Shown here piece by piece: positions 1-12,561 of a stretch of 64,000 nt of DNA (the first letter of the stretch is position 1; each line of letters opens with the position of its first letter). The notes beneath the pieces were generated by a model. The model did not search any database, was not told where the DNA came from, and was given only the letters and a program-made list of their open reading frames with translations. The translations under genes were made by a program, and so were the position numbers. Source of the stretch: Dermacentor variabilis (lineage: Eukaryota > Arthropoda > Arachnida > Ixodida > Ixodidae); assembly GCF_050947875.1 (NCBI RefSeq), contig NC_134571.1, positions 229,472,024 through 229,536,023 of the forward strand, read 5' to 3'.

Positions 1-70
1 TGCAAATAAAAGACGAGACAAAAGAAGACACACATGGACACACACAGCGCCGTCTTTTAATTGCGCTACC
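1..70 (-). mobile_element. Possible Penelope-like element terminus
   Basis: The edge of the window is rich in AGACACACA-type motifs followed by a CGTCTTTTAATTG stretch. It resembles in style the terminal sequences flanking the Penelope-like relics near 20.8, 51.65 and 61.95 kb. No coding remains. This is a weak resemblance judged by eye. Confidence 0.22.
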
Positions 71-2305
71 GTACACCCCATGAAGATACGTTACCAACAA
101 GCCCACATTGAAACCCTCGTGATCACATGCCCTTCTGAAATTGGAAAGAAAGATTTGGTAGAGTTCGTTGTTATACTTTGGGCTCTTGGTACGCCATCAT
201 GACGTAGTGTTTATTTAGTAAATTTATGTTTGCGTTCTAGCCAAAAAGTGCGTTTCAAGTTTCTTGCAGTTTTAGGTCCCACAACTATTTAATAAGATGC
301 CAGCAAAAGTTCAGCCATATTTGCATAGTATTAAAGCAGACATTTGTATATTTAGGTGGGCAGCAGTTGTCCAGGCAGCTGCCTTGCTCCTCTCTACACT
401 GCTTTAGAAGTATATTTACGGCACTAGTACAGGATAGCTGCCATCTTTGTAAAGCTGGTTTTCATTTCTTTTTCTATAAGCTCAAGCAGCGGCTTCAAGG
501 ATGCATTGTGTAAAAAGGTTGATGTGTGAAGTCAAAAGCAATAAATCTTCGGCACTGACTGCAATGGAGAAACTGAAACCACTGTTCGCTCAGATTATGC
601 AGCACGTTACCTGATAGAAACAAATTACGCACAGGAGGACTTGTTCTTGGACTGAGTGGTGCTTACTTGATGGCATGTTGTAGGCGCGCCAAGGCATAAC
701 CACAAAGGAGGCACATCACAGGTGCATTAAGTGCTACCTTCTGACAAATTTAACTGTGTGAACTCCTGACTATATTTATGCAGGCAAGGAAAGTACTGCG
801 CTTGTCTCAAGGTAGACTATTCTACATGTGTGGTCAAAACAGGAACAACATTTTTTTTACCCGACACCATGATACATGTTGCATTGACGCATCTGTCCTC
901 TGAGTTAGCAATATTGCCGGCTTGTGAGATCAGTTGCGTCAATTTATTTCCACTTTTTTGTGATTACTGTACACTTATAGAACAGAGCCTCCGATCCACA
1001 CAGTGTAGGGTTAGCCATCCTCTGGCAAAATTTTTTACATTATCAGCATTCTCATATCATTTAGACATTGCCCCAATTGTCCCATGTAAAACTGGCTTTA
1101 TGTTGGTAGTATGTGGTAAACGATGCCTTCAACACGTTCAACAAACTTAGCACAGTGTTTTTCTTTGCACTGTTATTTTAATACTGGCCATAGTGTTGGT
1201 CATTCTGTGTAACTTTACGCCATATTAACATGAATATAACGCAACTATGAAAATAACAAAAGGGGGTATGTCCTTAAGAAAAAAAATAGTATTACGATTA
1301 AGTGGCATCTACCAAGGCGGAATTGTGAGCCAAGTGGACGCTTATAAAGCGAGCTTGGGACTTTTGGGGAGCTTACGCCCCTATGAAAAAGAACAAAGAA
1401 TTAGTACAGTTAAACCTCGATACCGTATAACGAAGTAGGTAAAATCGTCCATTTGCTTCGTTATATGGAAATTTCATTAAAATTCAACCTTTTATGCGAA
1501 TAAGTACAGTCTCCGATCAATTTTTCTTACACAGAAAAGGTCCGCAGAATTTTCAGAATTATCGGGCAATTGAAAAAAGCAAATTTGAATGAGAAAACAA
1601 TTCACTTGGTGATTTTGGAAGTCAGCAACAAATGATACGGTTTTATGCCACGTCGACGATATCTTAACATTGGCACGATGAGTAAAGTGAAGCCAGCCAC
1701 GCTTTCTCTTTTCTTTTTAATTTCACAATACCCTCAATCTCGATAGGTGTTATTACAGGAGTTGGCGCATGATCATCAAAATAAAAAGTACAATGTGAGC
1801 AAAATAACACAGAACAAACAAGAAATTAGCATAGAAAAACATGGACACTTACATTCATTGAGTAACACATTGGTCTTCACACTATTGCTCTTGCAAAAAA
1901 AGAAAAACGAAGTAGTGATTACGACTGTTTCTTCTAAATGATTTGTAAATGTTTCTAATGTGGGCTGGGCAGTAATAGCAGGGTTTAAGCAGTACCACTC
2001 TCGCGCAGCTCGCGGAAAGAATGAAAACAGAAAAGTATTGTTGTTACAAAGAAATCCTTCTAGTGTGAAAGCGGGCTTATGTCGAGTCGGTCTGGTGTGT
2101 TTGTACTTTACAAAGGCTGCGGGATCCAACTTCAGCGCACTGTGTAATACTAAGTATAGGAACTTTAATCGTTGAACATCAGCTCAAAATTCGAGGGTAG
2201 CGAGGCCTGCGCAAGAATGAAGTTCGGTTGGTGAATCTATGCGTTTAAAATGATTATAGATAAATCGAAAAGCTTTTCATTGTATGCGTTCGAGCGTATG
2301 AATGC
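71..2305. other. Unassigned AT-rich DNA
   Basis: I see no convincing gene, domain or repeat structure here. The short ORFs in both strands lack any recognisable motif, and low-complexity A/T runs are common (for example around 1270 and 1900). Confidence 0.5.
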
Positions 2306-2309
2306 GGTT

Positions 2310-2500
2310 TTTGGTATGTAGAAACCATACTATGTTGGCATATTTGAGTGCCAGTCTGATAAGGCTGACGTAAGCAAGCTGCTGGAATGCGACAAGGTGC
2401 ATTTGAGGTAGAACAGTTTGTTTAGGGCTTTTTTAGCTATGTACTGTATGTGCGCATTCCAGCTGAGGTCGGATGAGATGATTACGCCTAGCTCCATTTC
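2310..2500 (-). pseudogene. LINE reverse transcriptase C-terminal relic (CR1/Jockey-like)
   Basis: The minus strand encodes [17 protein letters not shown], the typical region after the RT palm of APE-type LINEs. After a frame change comes LALKYANIVW, the equivalent of the LVRPKLEYA.IW motif. The same two motifs occur in the better LINE copies at 37-41 kb and 52-53 kb. Only about 60 codons survive, and the relic is frameshifted and has no tail. Confidence 0.6.
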
Positions 2501-2544
2501 TTGATGTCAATTAGAATATCGGCTATGCCCAATGGCTTTCCGGT

Positions 2545-2700
2545 TTAAACCGCTCTCTTCCCGTCTCTTAAGGTTACACCTAACATTCTTCGTTCCATCG
2601 CCCTTTGCGTGGTCCTTAAGTTAACTTGTTCCTGAGCTTCTTTGTCAACTTCCAAGTTTCTTTCCAAGCTCGATTGGTAAAGAAACATGCACATAATGCG
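2545..2700 (-). pseudogene. RTE-type LINE C-terminal relic
   Basis: The minus strand reads RTTQRAMERRMLGVTLRDGK, a hallmark of the region just after the RT domain of RTE-class non-LTR elements. The plus-strand RTE fragment at 45.2 kb has the same ERRMIGVTLKDKK motif. The reading frame stops soon after the motif at 2545. It abuts a different LINE relic, so this is a small graveyard of truncated copies. Confidence 0.6.
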
Positions 2701-2759
2701 GAGGTTATGTGTTTGGGGGCTCCCACCAGTCGCAGGTTGTTTTTCGTCCACTTTCATTT

Positions 2760-4611
2760 TTCTTTACCTTATCATTTCTACATTTCAGTGAAAACCACAA
2801 AATTTACTCTATGCTTTTTTTTTTGCCTCATTAAGAGGAAGAGAGTGCTCTTCAGAGCTGAACATTGGACCAAATACCTCTTTGTACTCTTTTGCTCCAG
2901 GTTGGTACAGAGCATTTATTTCTTGCAGAACCCATTTCGCAAAGAAAGTTGACGTTAATGCAATTAGCATTGAAGCAGTGTAGCAACACACTTTGTTACC
3001 TCTACAGAAACGCATTATGTATGAGGCATGTATGCAGCTGGGTTCCTCTCTCGTGCTTCCTACTGAGCACGCTGCTCCATCTAGCGCCACTGCCGCAGAG
3101 TTCGTGCATGCGTAAAAACATGTATCCAGACAAGATTATCTGAGGGTGTATGATGTAGGTTTATTTACGCCCAGCACTGGAGAAATTCTTTTTTTGTTTG
3201 TTTGTTATTGAAGAGTGGCACATACTGTGGAGATAAAGGAATGTGTCGGCGCTATTGTGCGCAAATTCACCTGTTCTGCTATCCCTATGCCTCACCCTCT
3301 TCCCACTCGCAACTATTTGTCAGCGGTGGCACGCCATGTTCGGCTGCTGATAACGAGGAGTGTGTCGCTTTCTCTTCTCTCTTTGGACTGGATCGGGTAT
3401 GTACATGCTTCCTCTCATCTTCTTACACCTTTGTGACTAGGACTTGAGCTCACGCACGGTGCCTTTTCCCGTGCGGGGAGTGCATGCTTTATGCTGATCC
3501 TGTCCGGACGCTAAGCTTAAGAATGGGTGCCTAGTGCTCACATAATGTCTTGTCATGCTGAGCCGCACTTATTGGAGGATCAAGCCAAAGTAGATTGCCC
3601 AATCTCTCAAGAATTGGCCTATTATTTGTCGCGAGAGCAAGTAGCATAGCCACCAAGACTTTTCCTGGCGCCATGTCCCAGCTTGAGCCTATGCTCTCGC
3701 AGCGAAAGACTATAAGCATCCCTGTCTATATTTTTGCCCGTGGTGTGGGACCTCTTTGGGTCCCCCCCCTCCCCCCCCCCCCCCGCACCGCCTTGGGACC
3801 AGGTGTTTGTTTAGTGTTAGGTGCTGCCGAAGACACTAAACAGGTTCCGTCAACTAAGGACAATACTGTGTTCTTGCGTGCATCGCTCGGTAGTCCCTTG
3901 AGGCCTGAGCTCGCGTGCAGCTCAGGCTCCAAGCCGTCACTAGAGGCGACGGCTGATGCAACCTAGTGGCTCGCGAAGCTTGAACCCGCGGTGGTTGGTA
4001 CTCCTGTGAGACCCACACTGGCACCCAACATGGCCTGCCAGATGTGGCGGTCACAAACGTGCTCTTGGGGCAAAGAAATGACAACACAGTAGTGAAAACA
4101 ATCACAAAGGCATTTAGCGCACCTTTCATACTCTTAATTCCTGCCAGCCAAATCACAACGCATAGAACATGCTGACGGGCGTGCAACAAATCCAGGAATT
4201 CTAACTCACCGCGACTGGATATCAAGCCAATATGTTCACCCCATGCTGGACACCAACGCCTGGTCGTTCACGTGTACAGTCATGCGAATGGTGGTGCATT
4301 CGAATGATCATGTTCGTCCATTCTGGAGTCCTGCTCCTAGACCTCCCGAAACAGTCTCGCAGAAGCATGGATTGGCGCATGTGTGGAACATCCACGCCGC
4401 TCGCCGACCCCAAGCCAAAGAGGAACAGTCTTCTCCCTTTTGTGTCCAAGTAACCCCGCCGTCAGGGAATGTTAGCAGCGCAACTCTTTTGCTATCTCTC
4501 GTAGTATGTTGCAACCACGCTGCTGGCGCCCAGATACGGGAAAAAGCCAGATTACAGGAAACGCGAGAGCCATGCAAGGAAAACAATATCAGGGGATGCG
4601 TGAGAGTCGAG
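2760..4611. other. Unassigned DNA with a poly-C tract
   Basis: No supported gene. A homopolymeric C tract broken by a single T lies near 3766-3785. The stretch from about 3.5 to 4.6 kb is more GC-rich and has open frames on both strands, but none shows a domain, signal or splice structure I can defend. Confidence 0.4.
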
Positions 4612-5030
4612 CATCCCCACAATACCCAGTGGCAGGTACCCAGTGACCCAAGTTAGTGTGAAAGAGGTTTTTTGATGAGTATCACATACCCAGTGGCACA
4701 TACCCAGTAAAACAAGTTACCGTGAAAGAGTTTAATTGAAGAGCAGCACATGCCTAGCAACATATACCCAGTAAACCAAGTTAGCTTGAAGGATGTTTAT
4801 TGAAAGGGAAAAATTTTTCATTACCCAAATGTAGCATAAAGCGATATTCTTCCACCTTGCAGGATTCTGCAGAACTGATTTGTCAAGGAAGTTTACTGAA
4901 TAGCCGCACATCCCCAGTGAAGCATACCCAGTGACCCAAGTTGGTCTGACGGTTGCTTTTGAATCCTGTTCTCTCAGCACAGCAGCCCAATGCTGTGCCC
5001 ATTTGACCACGAGCTACCCAGTGACCCAAA
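4612..5030. repeat. Minisatellite built on an ATACCCAGTG core
   Basis: A unit of roughly 60-70 bp recurs about five times. Its core runs CACATACCCAGTG, CCCAAGTTAG, TGAAAGAG, TTTA. Within each unit the ACCCAGT motif is itself duplicated. The array is interrupted by unrelated DNA at about 4800-4885 and then resumes with CATCCCCAGTG and CATACCCAGTGACCCAAG. The copies are diverged. There is no coding capacity. Confidence 0.7.
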
Positions 5031-5137
5031 TTCGTGGGAAAATAATTAGAGAAGCAGAAAGTCCTCTGAAAGTGTATGAGGTTCTAAAAGAATGTGAATT
5101 GCATTAAAATAGCAAATATTTTACCGTTTGCTTTCCT

Positions 5138-5700
5138 TAGGCTACATTCACACATGGGAAGCGGCAAGCGGGCAGAAAGGCCAAAGCGGGTGGAAAGTCT
5201 TTCCGTGCATGTCCAAGATGTTCACATTTGGTTTTGCCACTGCAGCGTAAACGACTGCCGCTTTCACACACATTCATTTAGTCTGTGTATGTTTGTCCGC
5301 ATGGTGGCACTGGTCATCACACCATTTCAAGTGGTATGCTCATTCATTGACCCATCATTTATTCAAAGCTATCATTTCACGTAACTGCACGTGTCGTGTT
5401 TAACTTTCGTCTGCCATGGATGAGTAAGAAAACATAGTTTTGATACGTCTAGCAAGTTCTTCCTAAAAATGGAAAATGAACAAGGGAAAATGTTAAATTT
5501 TACGACCAGATGTTTACATGCTAGTGCAGCTTCCAGTGAAGTGGAACCGCTTTCCACTTCACCGTGGTGAAAACAATCAGTCCCGAGACCGATCAGGCTC
5601 ACCGCCTGATTTTCCGCCCGTTTCACCACCTAGGCAGGCGAATTTTGTCAAGTTTTTTCCGCTTCCGCCTGCTCCGAGACCAAGTGTGAACGTAGCCTAT
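5138..5700. repeat. Candidate non-autonomous DNA transposon with inverted ends
   Basis: The left end reads TAGGCTACATTCACACATGG. The right end, read on the other strand, is TAGGCTACGTTCACACTTGG, giving 18 of 20 matches. The interior has related GGAAGCGG/GCGGAAGCGG stretches near both ends and no ORF. The target duplication is not clear, so the exact limits are provisional. Confidence 0.5.
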
Positions 5701-6285
5701 GGGCTCAAAATTGGCACAAATATCTTTTTAAATTAGCGTTCTTAGGGTACTTCACACAATTTGTGGGGCCAGCTATTCTTCTATGTTTGTATGTTTGTAT
5801 CTAACTGTTTTCTTGCCTACCTGGGACACTACGTAGTCATTGGTCGAAGGGGCAGCACATCGGGACCCTGTGCTGTGGTAACAGGTTTAAAAACCAACCG
5901 TCGAACCAACTTTGGTGATGTGTTCATATGTGCCGCTCTTCAACAAACTTCTGTAGTGCCCTCCCTTGAGTGGCACTTAGAAACCGGATAGTGCGTGCCC
6001 ACATGAGAAGAAAAGAAAGACGGCGCCTGGTTGCGCATTTACATTCACTCGCCTGTGCAGCCGGTCGACTGCAGCGCGGCCCCCGCGGAACCAACGAGAA
6101 CTATATATCTAGGTAAATTTTCACCCTAGGGGAGCCTAGGTTCCTATAGTGCCATGTAAAAAACGGGCCTAGCTCCTGAACACCCTAGTCCCCACGCGCG
6201 GGGCCCATAGAAATATAACATAGCGCAGGGTAGCATTGTTTACGCCAATTCGCTGGAGCAGCAGCGTGGGCGGTTCATTGTGCAT
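5701..6285. other. Unassigned DNA
   Basis: Nothing recognisable. A short self-complementary stretch, CCCTAGGGGAGCCTAGG, lies near 6123. There is no gene-like ORF. Confidence 0.4.
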
Positions 6286-6640
6286 GCATGCAAGCAGCAC
6301 AACCACAAACGAACAATACAAGGCGGAACAGCGCATTTTACAGCAATCGAAGTTGTCTGTGTGTGACATATTTTTCTTGGGGTGTGCAAAGACCAATTGA
6401 GTTGCGTGTGTGACAAATGTGTATGCGCAAATAGCACGACCACGAACGAAAGTGGAACATCGCGTTTTGGCGTTTGGTGTGCGCAAAGAGCAATCGAGTT
6501 GCGTGTGTGCCGCGTTTGTTCGTGCAAACAGCACGACCACGAACGAAGTGATGCAAGGTGGAACAGTGCGTTTTGCGCAATCGAGTTGTGTGTGTGTGTC
6601 TGATGCATTTATGGTGTGCAAAGAGCACGACGATGATCGC
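6286..6640. repeat. Tandem repeat, unit about 100-130 bp, roughly 3.3 copies
   Basis: Each unit runs AGCACGACCACGAACGAA, then GTGGAACAGCGCGTTTTG, then GCAATCGAGTTGTGTGTGTG, then a variable spacer. Copies start near 6290, 6430 and 6527, and a partial copy ends near 6640. Because the unit has open frames on both strands, the overlapping ORFs here repeat themselves and are not genes. Confidence 0.7.
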
Positions 6641-9098
6641 GTTGAAGACAATCGCCGTCTAACTGCGCCATAGCAAACCGATTGTTGGGTTCTACATACG
6701 TATTGAACAGGCGCTAAAACTAGAGAAACACGGGATTGCGATGCGACCAGCCGCGGTGTATACTACATACGTTTTTGTAATGTGGTCAATCTTAAAAGGA
6801 CGATGGCGTTTCTGCACCGGCGGAGAAGTGGGAAATCGTGATTAAATTTGACTGATCATTGTCAAAAGCAAAGGCTTACCCATAATTAGGGGCTATCCCT
6901 TACTGTCTACTGAAACTGCAGCCTCTAGTACTTTTGCACTTTTGTAGTCATGACACAATACGACGATACCCTATGACGAGGGGCCCAGACTACCGGAGAG
7001 CTGGTTGATCAAGCTTGCTCAAGAAACTTGACCTTTTGTTCTTTGATTATGCTACAGTGCTGGAGCGTAGTTTCTTGCTATTAGTAAACAGGCAAGACGA
7101 CAACAAAACATTGCTACTCTACTCCTGTTGTGGCTCTTCAGTCAATGACACTAGAGGGGAAAGGAATCGAGATCCAAGCTAAGTGGCAAATTGTCTTGAG
7201 TCAGTCTTAAACACCCTTAACCCAATGTTTTAAATGCCTGTTTGGTTGATACCTTGTCCAGTGGAACTTCTTGCCAGCCCCAAATGTGCATAGCACCAGA
7301 GGGATAGTTTCACAGCTATAAGCAGCGCAATTAAGGGAGTGCAGTATGTGTATTGCAGCTGTACACGAGATAAGATAGTGCAGCTTGGTAGTATAATCGT
7401 ATTTCTCATTTATAGTGTGGCAAGAATTTGTAATCTGCACTCAAGTTCTGCTGGAGCACAAGCTACTTTTGCTCTTTTGTGCAGCTAGTGTCAGCAGACA
7501 AGCTTGCAGTATTGCTAGGTAGAAAAGTACTTACGCTTCACGACCATCCAAGTCACAAATGAATAAGGGCGCGGATAGAAGTTGTAATTGCAAGAAACAG
7601 TTCAAATGCAATTGAGCATAATTGCCCTGTTGCAATGTATCCCTCGGCGCATTGTACGAGCCATGGCGGTTCCCACATGGTGTTGGAAGTGCCGCACCAG
7701 TGACATATAATAATGATGCTAGCGAGATTCAGTGTGGCTGTACTTTGTTCTATAAAAACTTTTCATGTGTTTTAGATTATATTTAGTGCAGTATCTGAAA
7801 GGTTACGCACAGAAGATGATAGTTGACCTTACAGCCATTTTTTCTATACAGTCCTTCACTTTCCATCAACTTCAGCAAATCATTGAAGCCCCCAAATAAC
7901 ACATTTAATATTGGTACTCAGATTGAACAGTTGCAGTCCTATGTGTATGTTTCAGAGAACTGGACCAAACATCAAGAAAAATAATGAAAATTTAGCTACC
8001 TATTGATTCTGTACCTTTAGGCTCTGCAGGAGCCATTTATCTGCAGCACCCAACTTATCCCTTATTTGACAGAATCAGATAGATGTGATAGATAATAGAA
8101 GAAGCACGAGTGTTATGGCTGAACAGTTTTCAAGAGGTAATGAACCTCTATCATATAATTCATAAATAACTGGAAGCCTTCTCCTAAAAAAATGTTCATG
8201 CTCTGCACTCTAACATCGACAAGTCCCTCCCTTAAATAAGGTGATAAAAAGAGCTGGTTTTATGAATCTGTTGTATTTCCACACTTTTAACCTAGTATAA
8301 CTGAGGCCCAAGGCATAAATGGGACTGCGTGCTGTTCCGTATGTGTGCTGCGCTTATTGTACAGATCAATAGTAGCCAATCAATAGCCATTTTATTGAAG
8401 ATGCAAGCTGGATCATATCCTAGGGCCAACTCACTGTCAATGAAAACTGTTATACTGGCTTCCTGCACTGTTTATTGATCATGGACTTCTTTTTGAGGTG
8501 CAAGTCCCTCGAAATCTTACTTAAACTATGAATTGCAGCTGGGAGAAGGTGTCCATTCATTAGGACCACACTTTTGTGTTTAGCTCTCATCATTGTAAAC
8601 GGCTTCATAACGAGAGGAAACTCAGACAAAATGCTTATTTTTTCCTGGCATCCTTCTTCTGCTTTTTGTAAGCACAAACAATGGACATGTAAACAAGGTA
8701 ATCTTGCATTTATCCTGCCTACAAGTGCCTCTTTTGACGTTCGTGCCTGTATTGCATTTTCAGTGCCTAAAAATTAAAGATTACCTTCTTTCCTTCTTTT
8801 CTCATGACTCGATTTTGTTAAACAAGAACCACTGAACAGTAATGATGAAAGCATTATGCGGAAACATGCAAGGTGATCAGGAAAGGTAAAATGAGTCATA
8901 CACCCGATTGTAGCAAACTGTTACAAAGAAAACCTGTGCAGGTTTCTCGGAACGTCTTTACAAACCTACCACATTCTTCAGACTGCTCTTTTGATTCAGA
9001 TGTCTGCAATAATACAAAAAAGTAGGTTCTCATAGGCACGTCTATTCTCTAGTTCATGAAGTCATCATTCCAGAGAGCCTTGCCATGCTATAACACTA
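6641..9098. other. Unassigned AT-rich DNA
   Basis: No supported gene, RNA or mobile element. Short ORFs carry no recognisable domain. This is ordinary intergenic or intronic DNA as far as I can see. Confidence 0.45.
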
Positions 9099-9099
9099 A

Positions 9100-9272
9100 C
9101 CTCCGTATTCAGGAATGCATCTTAACTTGAAGCCCATGCTTGACTCGATTTAAAGGACGCCTGTCCTGAACACACCAAAAGAAATGCAATGAGCATCTTG
9201 GGCACGTTCACACCAGGCGTCATTTAAATTAAGTCAAGCATGAGCTTCAAAATGTATTGCTGAATACAGCAG
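9100..9272. repeat. Foldback MITE
   Basis: A near-complete inverted repeat. The left arm runs CGTATTCAGGAATGCAT, CTTGAAGCCCATGCTTGACT, ATTTAAAGGACGCC. The right arm on the other strand runs TGTATTCAGCAATACAT, TTGAAGCTCATGCTTGACTT, ATTTAAATGACGCC. There is no coding capacity. The arms differ at several positions, so the copy is not young. The target duplication is unresolved. Confidence 0.65.
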
Positions 9273-12200
9273 TAAGACGTGAAAAAGGTTGCTATTAATT
9301 ATTTGTCCAATGTTTCAGTTTTCTCATCAAGAATATCTAGCTTTTTCTGAATGCCACCAATTTTTGCTTCATTCTCCTTTTCACCACATGTGCTTCATGG
9401 CAATCTCTCATCTTTCCATCCCTTCTCCTTTCCCACACTGTTGGCCAATGTGCAGGTGTCGTCTATGCGCTAGGCAGTTACGGTGTGGTCAGTGGGCTTT
9501 GCATTTCTCTGTCAACCAATTTCTCTCTCTTTGCTTTTGTGATCAAGTCCGCCTGACCCTTAGCTTACTGTATACAATGAAAACAAAGCCTTTTTTTTTT
9601 CATGAAATGGGCAAGGACTTGCACCTCTTGCAAAGGATCTTCCAGTAATGTTTCTCATTCCGTCAATCACACTGAACATGCACATCCGTCATAATTTTTA
9701 TGTATCTAAAACACACCGATCAGAAAGGGTAACAAAAAGCTGCTATATTTTCAGATAGCACTTGCGGCTAAGAGAGCAAACCAAGACCAATTATGGGTGG
9801 TCTCCACTTTTTTTTTTTTCAACATGCAAGGAGCATTGTGCACACACCTCTCAAGCATAAAGGGAGCACGTATGAGCCATGATGCCTCAATGGCTCCCAT
9901 GTCTGATCACGCAAAAGAAGGCAGGCCAAACATAAAATTTGTTTTTTGGAAATTCCATTTATTATTGCTAAAATTTTATCTTGAAAACAGAGAAAGTGGT
10001 CTTCATTGCAAAACCGTGCAACCTCTGGCTGTATTTTGCAGAGCATGAAAACATGAGAAAAATACTCAATTGAAATGGCAACAGTGAAGAAACATTGGCA
10101 CCCATCTTCTGCAATGCAGAACAGAGTGACACTGTACACGGTAATCCAAAGTATGGACCCAACTTGGTCGTAGCATACACGCTCTGTGCTGATGCAATTT
10201 TAATTACAACTGAAGTGTGGCATCCACTACTCGCCTGTGTCGTCAAAGGCCATTTAATTTTGCCACACATTCTTTATCCGCTACCTGAAAAGATTACATT
10301 ACACCATGAAGATGACAAAGCTCACATGCATTAGAGGAAAATTGGTCGGCCATCTTGTCTCCCATACAATCCTGCCAAATACCTGCAATTAGTGCAAGTG
10401 TGCTAGTTCCTGGCACTGTTTCCCATAATATCTTTGGTGAAGGTACTGGGTAACAATATCTCAATCACTTGACAAACTCTGCAAGGTTATTAATTTTTAA
10501 AGCAAACAGCTCTCTTTGCCTCTCGGCAGCACCATGGCATAATTTGTTTAATGCAAAAGGTTGAAGCAATTCATCGGCATGTGCTTCACAATGTGCCTTG
10601 CAAAGATTCCTCATTAACAAATATACTGTTTCGAGAATTTTCATTTCAGTTTGCTGACACTATGACAAGAGACAGGAAGGAAGCTATGAAGCAACTTGTC
10701 TCTCCACACCAAAAACCAGCACCTATAGACTCTGCTACAGATGTACTCCTCAAAATCTGGCTACTCCTTGGCCAAACTGTGCAAAAATGTTAAATACTTG
10801 AGTCAGAAGTTATGTCAATCAGGCTGCTGCCACTCAAAGAGCAAAGCTCCTTGAAACAGCTAATCCCAAAAAAGAAAGAAAAAAGAGCACGTGCGAATGT
10901 TTCATACTTTATAGTATAGAATAAAGATTTCACCAAAGCCAGGAATGCCACATATCAGTTCCAGTAAGGAACATCGTCTTGAGAATGGCTCCTTGATCTG
11001 GATTACATATTTCAACTAACAGTTCTGCTCTATTGATTTACAGGTTGTATTTATAAAAGCAGCAATTCTGCTTGTACAGTTTGAGAAATATGCCAAAATT
11101 GATGCATGGTTCTTTCACATAAGAATTTGAAGGATAAATTCTAGGAAGCATTACAAAGGCAGCAACAGTGTTCGAAGGTGTCAGAATGAGGGTGTCAGCC
11201 AGCATCAAGTGCAATCAAAATGTGGCTTTGCTGTTGTTCAAAGCAGATATTGTATTCACCCTACAGCGAATACAATATCTACAGTTCTCTCCCGCTTTCT
11301 CCATCTTTCTTTGCGGTCGATATGATATGCAGCAAACACCAACTAGGCCAAACTGAAGTTCTTCTGCAGAAAGGAAACTAAGCAACACCTTCAAGAAGGC
11401 AGTCCCTAAACAGTGAAAAAAAAAAAAAAAAAAAAAAGATTGGAGGACACCTTTGCTGCGCCTTTAAGAGTGGAACACGATAGCATTAAAAGATCCATGG
11501 CTACTTCTAACGCTTCCCGGCAGCTGCAGCTGATGCTTCTGTACTGTTTCCCTGGAAATGCTGGTGGTGAACACTATGGATAAAGGCAAGCTTTCTGGGG
11601 CGTGCCACTCCTAAGACAGACCTGAAATGGCAGCTGGAAAAGGGGTTTGTGTTTGAGTTTCCATGCAACAGAATTATATTTTCTCGTATATTCAAATTAC
11701 AATCCAACGCTATCATGTCTCAAAGTTGTGTACAAGTCATACTTTATGAATTTTTTGACACATTCTACTTTGAGAATTTCAGTTAGTTCAGTAACGCCTG
11801 TGTACCACATGGAGGGCCTGCATGGATCGGGATGCATGGTTTAGGATTAATTTTCTCGTATGGAAAAGGTCGCCAACACCACGACACGGGGTCCTGAACG
11901 TTATGAGTGTTAATATTACGAATCAGTTCCAGGCCAACAGCACATGTGCCATGCACAGGAAAAATCAAACTAGATGCACTTGGGCACTTCCCAAAATTTT
12001 TTTTACAAGAAAGGCAGAGGGAAAGCCTTCGCTGCTAAGGCATCAGATGAGTAATGTATAAAAGATGCAATCTAAATCTTAGTTGTACACCCGAGAAGGA
12101 CTACATGCACAAATTGCACGCAAAATTGACGTCGACTCGGGTTGAAGGTAGCTTTCCGAGTTCTCCCTGGTGCTGCCTACAGGCAATAAACGCATTGCTG

Positions 12201-12375
12201 AAGAAGCTTACACAAAACATTTTTCGTTTTCCTTCACTGTCTTTAGTCTCTGTGTATTTTCTACATTTCCACCATACCTAAATGTTTTCCTTAGGGTTTT
12301 TCATGTTTCATCCCTAACAGTTAATGCCCATTACAACGTTGAAGATGTTTGCATGCTTTTTTCTTCTGCGCACAG
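9273..12375. other. Unassigned DNA, possible intron
   Basis: No supported gene. It includes a 20-plus-base A run at about 11418-11438 and an inverted GTATTCACC...GAATACAATAT motif near 11250. The right end is a pyrimidine-rich tract ending CTGCGCACAG that could be the splice acceptor of the candidate exon that follows. Confidence 0.4.
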
Positions 12376-12561
12376 TACTTAAAGAAGAGCCATCCTGTCA
12401 GCCAACTAGGTCTACTACTTTTGCTCAACTACATTTTGGAGCCCAATGACCAGAACGACTTCTCTAGCATACCTGAAGGTAATGGAGAAGTAGAACAGGA
12501 GTACCGGCTGCATGAGATATTTGAAGACATAATGACTTCTGGAATATCAACAATATTCTAG
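12376..12561 (+). CDS. Candidate host exon, unknown protein
   Basis: After a pyrimidine-rich stretch ending in CAG, an open frame in phase 0 encodes YLKKSHPVSQLGLLLLL, then NYILEPNDQNDF, and an acidic tail ending in GISTIF before a TAG stop. The leucine-rich helix and balanced composition look protein-like, unlike the surrounding AT-rich shadows. It may be a last exon ending at the stop, or it may end at 12478, where AAG is followed by the donor-like GTAATG. I do not recognise the family, and no neighbouring exon was found. Confidence 0.35.
   Translation, partial: YLKKSHPVSQLGLLLLLNYILEPNDQNDFSSIPEGNGEVEQEYRLHEIFEDIMTSGISTIF

Noticed and set aside
830..1150. 106-codon plus-strand ORF
   Set aside because: Very AT-rich composition with no domain, splice or promoter signs; expected by chance in such DNA.
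3766..3785. Poly-C tract as a regulatory element
   Set aside because: Low-complexity run with no supporting context.
6169..6673. Overlapping ORFs of up to 160 codons on both strands
   Set aside because: They arise from the tandem repeat at 6286-6640, whose unit lacks stops in several frames; the peptides simply repeat.
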